Shown in pieces: positions 40,658 to 42,428 of a stretch of DNA of 42,428 nt. Position 1 is the first letter of the stretch. The number at the start of each line of letters is the position of its first letter. The translations under genes and the position numbers were made by a program. The notes under the pieces were generated by a model. That model was given only the letters and a program-made list of their open reading frames with translations. It did not search any database and was not told where the DNA came from. The stretch spans positions 168,993 to 211,420 of the forward strand of contig JAUJNO010000008.1 of the NCBI GenBank assembly GCA_030448125.1, written 5' to 3'. The stretch comes from Rubrobacteraceae bacterium. Its GTDB lineage: Bacteria > Actinomycetota > Rubrobacteria > Rubrobacterales > Rubrobacteraceae.

Positions 40658-40842
40658 AGGCGGGCTGTCGACCGGGACGCGATAAGCGAGGCGCGCAAGC
40701 GCGCCGCGTGGCACCCGCACCCCGACGACGAGTTGCCGGCCTGGAAGACGTGGTGAGGATCGGTCAGGGGTAGCCTGGAAGGTAGCCCGGAACCTCCTAG
40801 TCACGAGCCTGCAACGCCCCTTTCCTGGTGCAGGCTCTCTTG

Positions 40843-41667
40843 TTACTCCGCCTCCACGGGGTTCGTAAGGGCGCCCAGGCCCTCTATCTCGATCGTCACC
40901 TCGTCCCCGGCCTTCAAGAAGACCTTCGGGTCGCGTACGAACCCGACACCGGCGGGGGTGCCGGTCGCGATGATGTCACCGGGCATGAGGGTCATGCCGC
41001 GGGAGAGGAACGAGATCAGCTCGGCGACCGGGAAGATCATGTTCGAGGTCGTGCTGTCCTGCATGACGTCCCCGTTGAGCACGCACCGGATCGAGAGGTT
41101 TTGCGGGTCGGGTATCTCGTCGCGGGTGACGAGATACGGGCCGATGGGCGCGAAGGTGTCTATGGACTTGCTCCTCGTCCACTGCCCGCCCTCGGAGAAC
41201 TGCAGATCCCGCGAGGAGACGTCGTTGCAGTTGGTGTAGCCGTAGACGTAGTCGAGAGCTTCTGACTCGGAGACGTTCTTCGCTGGACGACCAATCACGG
41301 CCGCGAGCTCGGCCTCGTAGTCTGCCTGCTCGGTGATGGGCGGAATGCGGATGGCCTCGCCCGGACCGATTATGGTGTTCGGGTACTTGGCGAAGACGAT
41401 GGGCTTCTCGGGAAGCTCGGCGCCAGTCTCGTTGGCGTGGTCCTCGTAGTTGAGGCCGATGGCGATGATCTTGCCGGGACGGGCTATCGGGGCGTGCAGC
41501 CGCGCCTCGGAGAGCGGCATGGTCTCGCCGCCGGGCTGCCGGTCGGCGCTCCGGCCATGCTCGATGTAATCCAGCATGCTCGACCCGCCGAGCGGATGGA
41601 CCTCACCGTCCTCGACGTAGCCTAAGTGCGCCGTCCCACCTCCGGTCGAATACGAAACCAGCTTCAA
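40843..41667 (-). CDS. Fumarylacetoacetate hydrolase-family enzyme
   Basis: 274 aa from TTG 41667, with AAGGAGAG 3 bases upstream. The FAH fold is clear: KIIAIGLNYEDHANETGAEL, FAKYPNTIIGPGEAIRIPP, the metal-binding DYEAELAAVIG, TNCNDVSSRDLQFSEGGQW and LMPGDIIATGTPAGVGFVRD. Members are acylpyruvases, 2-oxo-acid hydratases/decarboxylases or oxaloacetate decarboxylases, with Mg held by Glu/Glu/Asp. The exact substrate cannot be assigned; aromatic or 2-oxo-acid catabolism would fit the nearby genes. Confidence 0.9.
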   Translation of the reverse strand: MKLVSYSTGGGTAHLGYVEDGEVHPLGGSSMLDYIEHGRSADRQPGGETMPLSEARLHAPIARPGKIIAIGLNYEDHANETGAELPEKPIVFAKYPNTIIGPGEAIRIPPITEQADYEAELAAVIGRPAKNVSESEALDYVYGYTNCNDVSSRDLQFSEGGQWTRSKSIDTFAPIGPYLVTRDEIPDPQNLSIRCVLNGDVMQDSTTSNMIFPVAELISFLSRGMTLMPGDIIATGTPAGVGFVRDPKVFLKAGDEVTIEIEGLGALTNPVEAE

Positions 41668-41750
41668 AACCTCTCCTTCCCCACGGTTCCCGAAAGACCT
41701 GCGGCATCATCTTAGCAGCAACGACGGACCGCTCGCTCCGGTAACCAGTT

Positions 41751-42389
41751 CTAGGGTTGGAGGCGTTCCATGCTCCAGCCTCCGCCACTCTTTCGGCGGT
41801 AGAGCAAACGGTCGTGCAGCCGGTTCTCGCGGCCCTGCCAGAACTCCACCGTCTCCGGCTCGACCCGGTAGCCGCCCCAGAACGGCGGGCGCGGCACCTC
41901 GCGTCCCTCGTACCCGGCCTCCAACTCCCGCAGCCGCTCCTCCAGGGTAGCTCTATCCCCGACAGGACGGCTCTGCTCGGAGGCCCACGCTCCGAGCCGG
42001 CTCCCCCACGGCCGGCTCCGGTAGTACGCGTCGGACTCCTCCGCCGAAACGCGAGAGGCCCTTCCCTCTACCCGCACTTGCCGCTCCAGCTCGCCCCAAT
42101 AGAAGACGAGCGCGCAGTACGGATTCTCCTCCAATTCCCGGCCCTTGCGACCCTCGTAGTTGGTGTAGAAGACGAAACCCCTCTCGTCAAAGCCCTTGAG
42201 GAGCACCACGCGGGCGGAGGGACGACCGTCGGACGTTGCGGTGGCGAGGGTGATGGCGTTCGGCTCGTGCAGGTTTGCGGCCAGAGCCTCGTCAAACCAC
42301 TTGCCAAACTGTTCTACCGGGCCGGGATGCGCTTCCGACTCCTTGAGCCCGGCTCGGGTGTACTCCTCGCGGAGGTCGGCGACGTCCAA
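41751..42389 (-). CDS. pdxH: Pyridoxamine 5'-phosphate oxidase
   Basis: 212 aa from TTG 42389, the family's full length. Characteristic segments are [90 protein letters not shown] and the C-terminal [20 protein letters not shown], then LHDRLLYRR. The enzyme uses FMN to oxidise pyridoxamine- or pyridoxine-5'-phosphate to pyridoxal-5'-phosphate. The frame stays open to the window edge, so an upstream start cannot be excluded. Confidence 0.94.
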   Translation of the reverse strand: MDVADLREEYTRAGLKESEAHPGPVEQFGKWFDEALAANLHEPNAITLATATSDGRPSARVVLLKGFDERGFVFYTNYEGRKGRELEENPYCALVFYWGELERQVRVEGRASRVSAEESDAYYRSRPWGSRLGAWASEQSRPVGDRATLEERLRELEAGYEGREVPRPPFWGGYRVEPETVEFWQGRENRLHDRLLYRRKSGGGWSMERLQP

Positions 42390-42428
42390 ACCAGGGCCGG
42401 ACGCCGGCTGTGAGTCAGGGGGTTGGGG

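Overview
The window looks like a piece of a Rubrobacter-type actinobacterial chromosome. This is inferred from high GC, frequent GTG/TTG starts behind strong GGAGG sites, an LPKTG sortase protein, abundant acyl-CoA enzymes and the protein style; no rRNA or other marker gene is present to confirm it.

Left chromosomal part (1-7.7 kb): the C-terminus of a cell-wall protein, a small lipoprotein, a His-rich small protein, a Nudix hydrolase, a CoA-transferase/acyl-CoA synthetase pair, a lone phage-type P63C gene, and an Rrf2 regulator divergent from a cupin-cupin-unknown-hemerythrin operon.

Central part (7694-25424): a 17.7-kb integrative element inserted in the hemerythrin gene. The 8-bp repeat GACCAGCA marks both ends. 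Joining the flanks restores an exact 180-codon hemerythrin frame, and joining the element ends produces an imperfect palindromic attP typical of large serine integrases. The left end carries the integrase and an Xre-type gene. The middle holds small cargo genes on the + strand: a zinc ribbon, a tandem DUF5049-like protein, a BofA-like protein, DUF2795 proteins, membrane microproteins and lipoproteins. Many end in near-identical UUCG-loop terminators. The middle also has a RelE-type toxin/antitoxin pair with a frameshifted toxin. The right end is a leftward operon with a primase-polymerase/helicase, iteron-like repeats and several short coiled-coil proteins. No phage structural, terminase or conjugation genes were seen, so the element resembles an integrated replicon, IME or satellite. 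The integrase frame runs across attP, so integration replaces its last residues with host-encoded ones. In the circular form xre-int would lie directly upstream of, and in line with, the replication operon.

Right chromosomal part (25.4-42.4 kb): an FAD-linked oxidase, a CocE-type hydrolase-thiolase-SDR operon, an MFS transporter, an FAD monooxygenase, and a leftward set with an NmrA-like SDR, GNAT, thioesterase, enoyl-CoA hydratase and a split B12 acyl-CoA mutase whose specificity residues match isobutyryl-CoA mutase. A fumarylacetoacetase-fold enzyme and PdxH follow. The content points to fatty-acid or branched-chain acyl-CoA catabolism.

At least seven genes carry frameshifts, each explained by missing bases and mostly in homopolymer runs. 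This points to deletion errors in the sequence rather than true gene decay, and it tempers every pseudogene call here.
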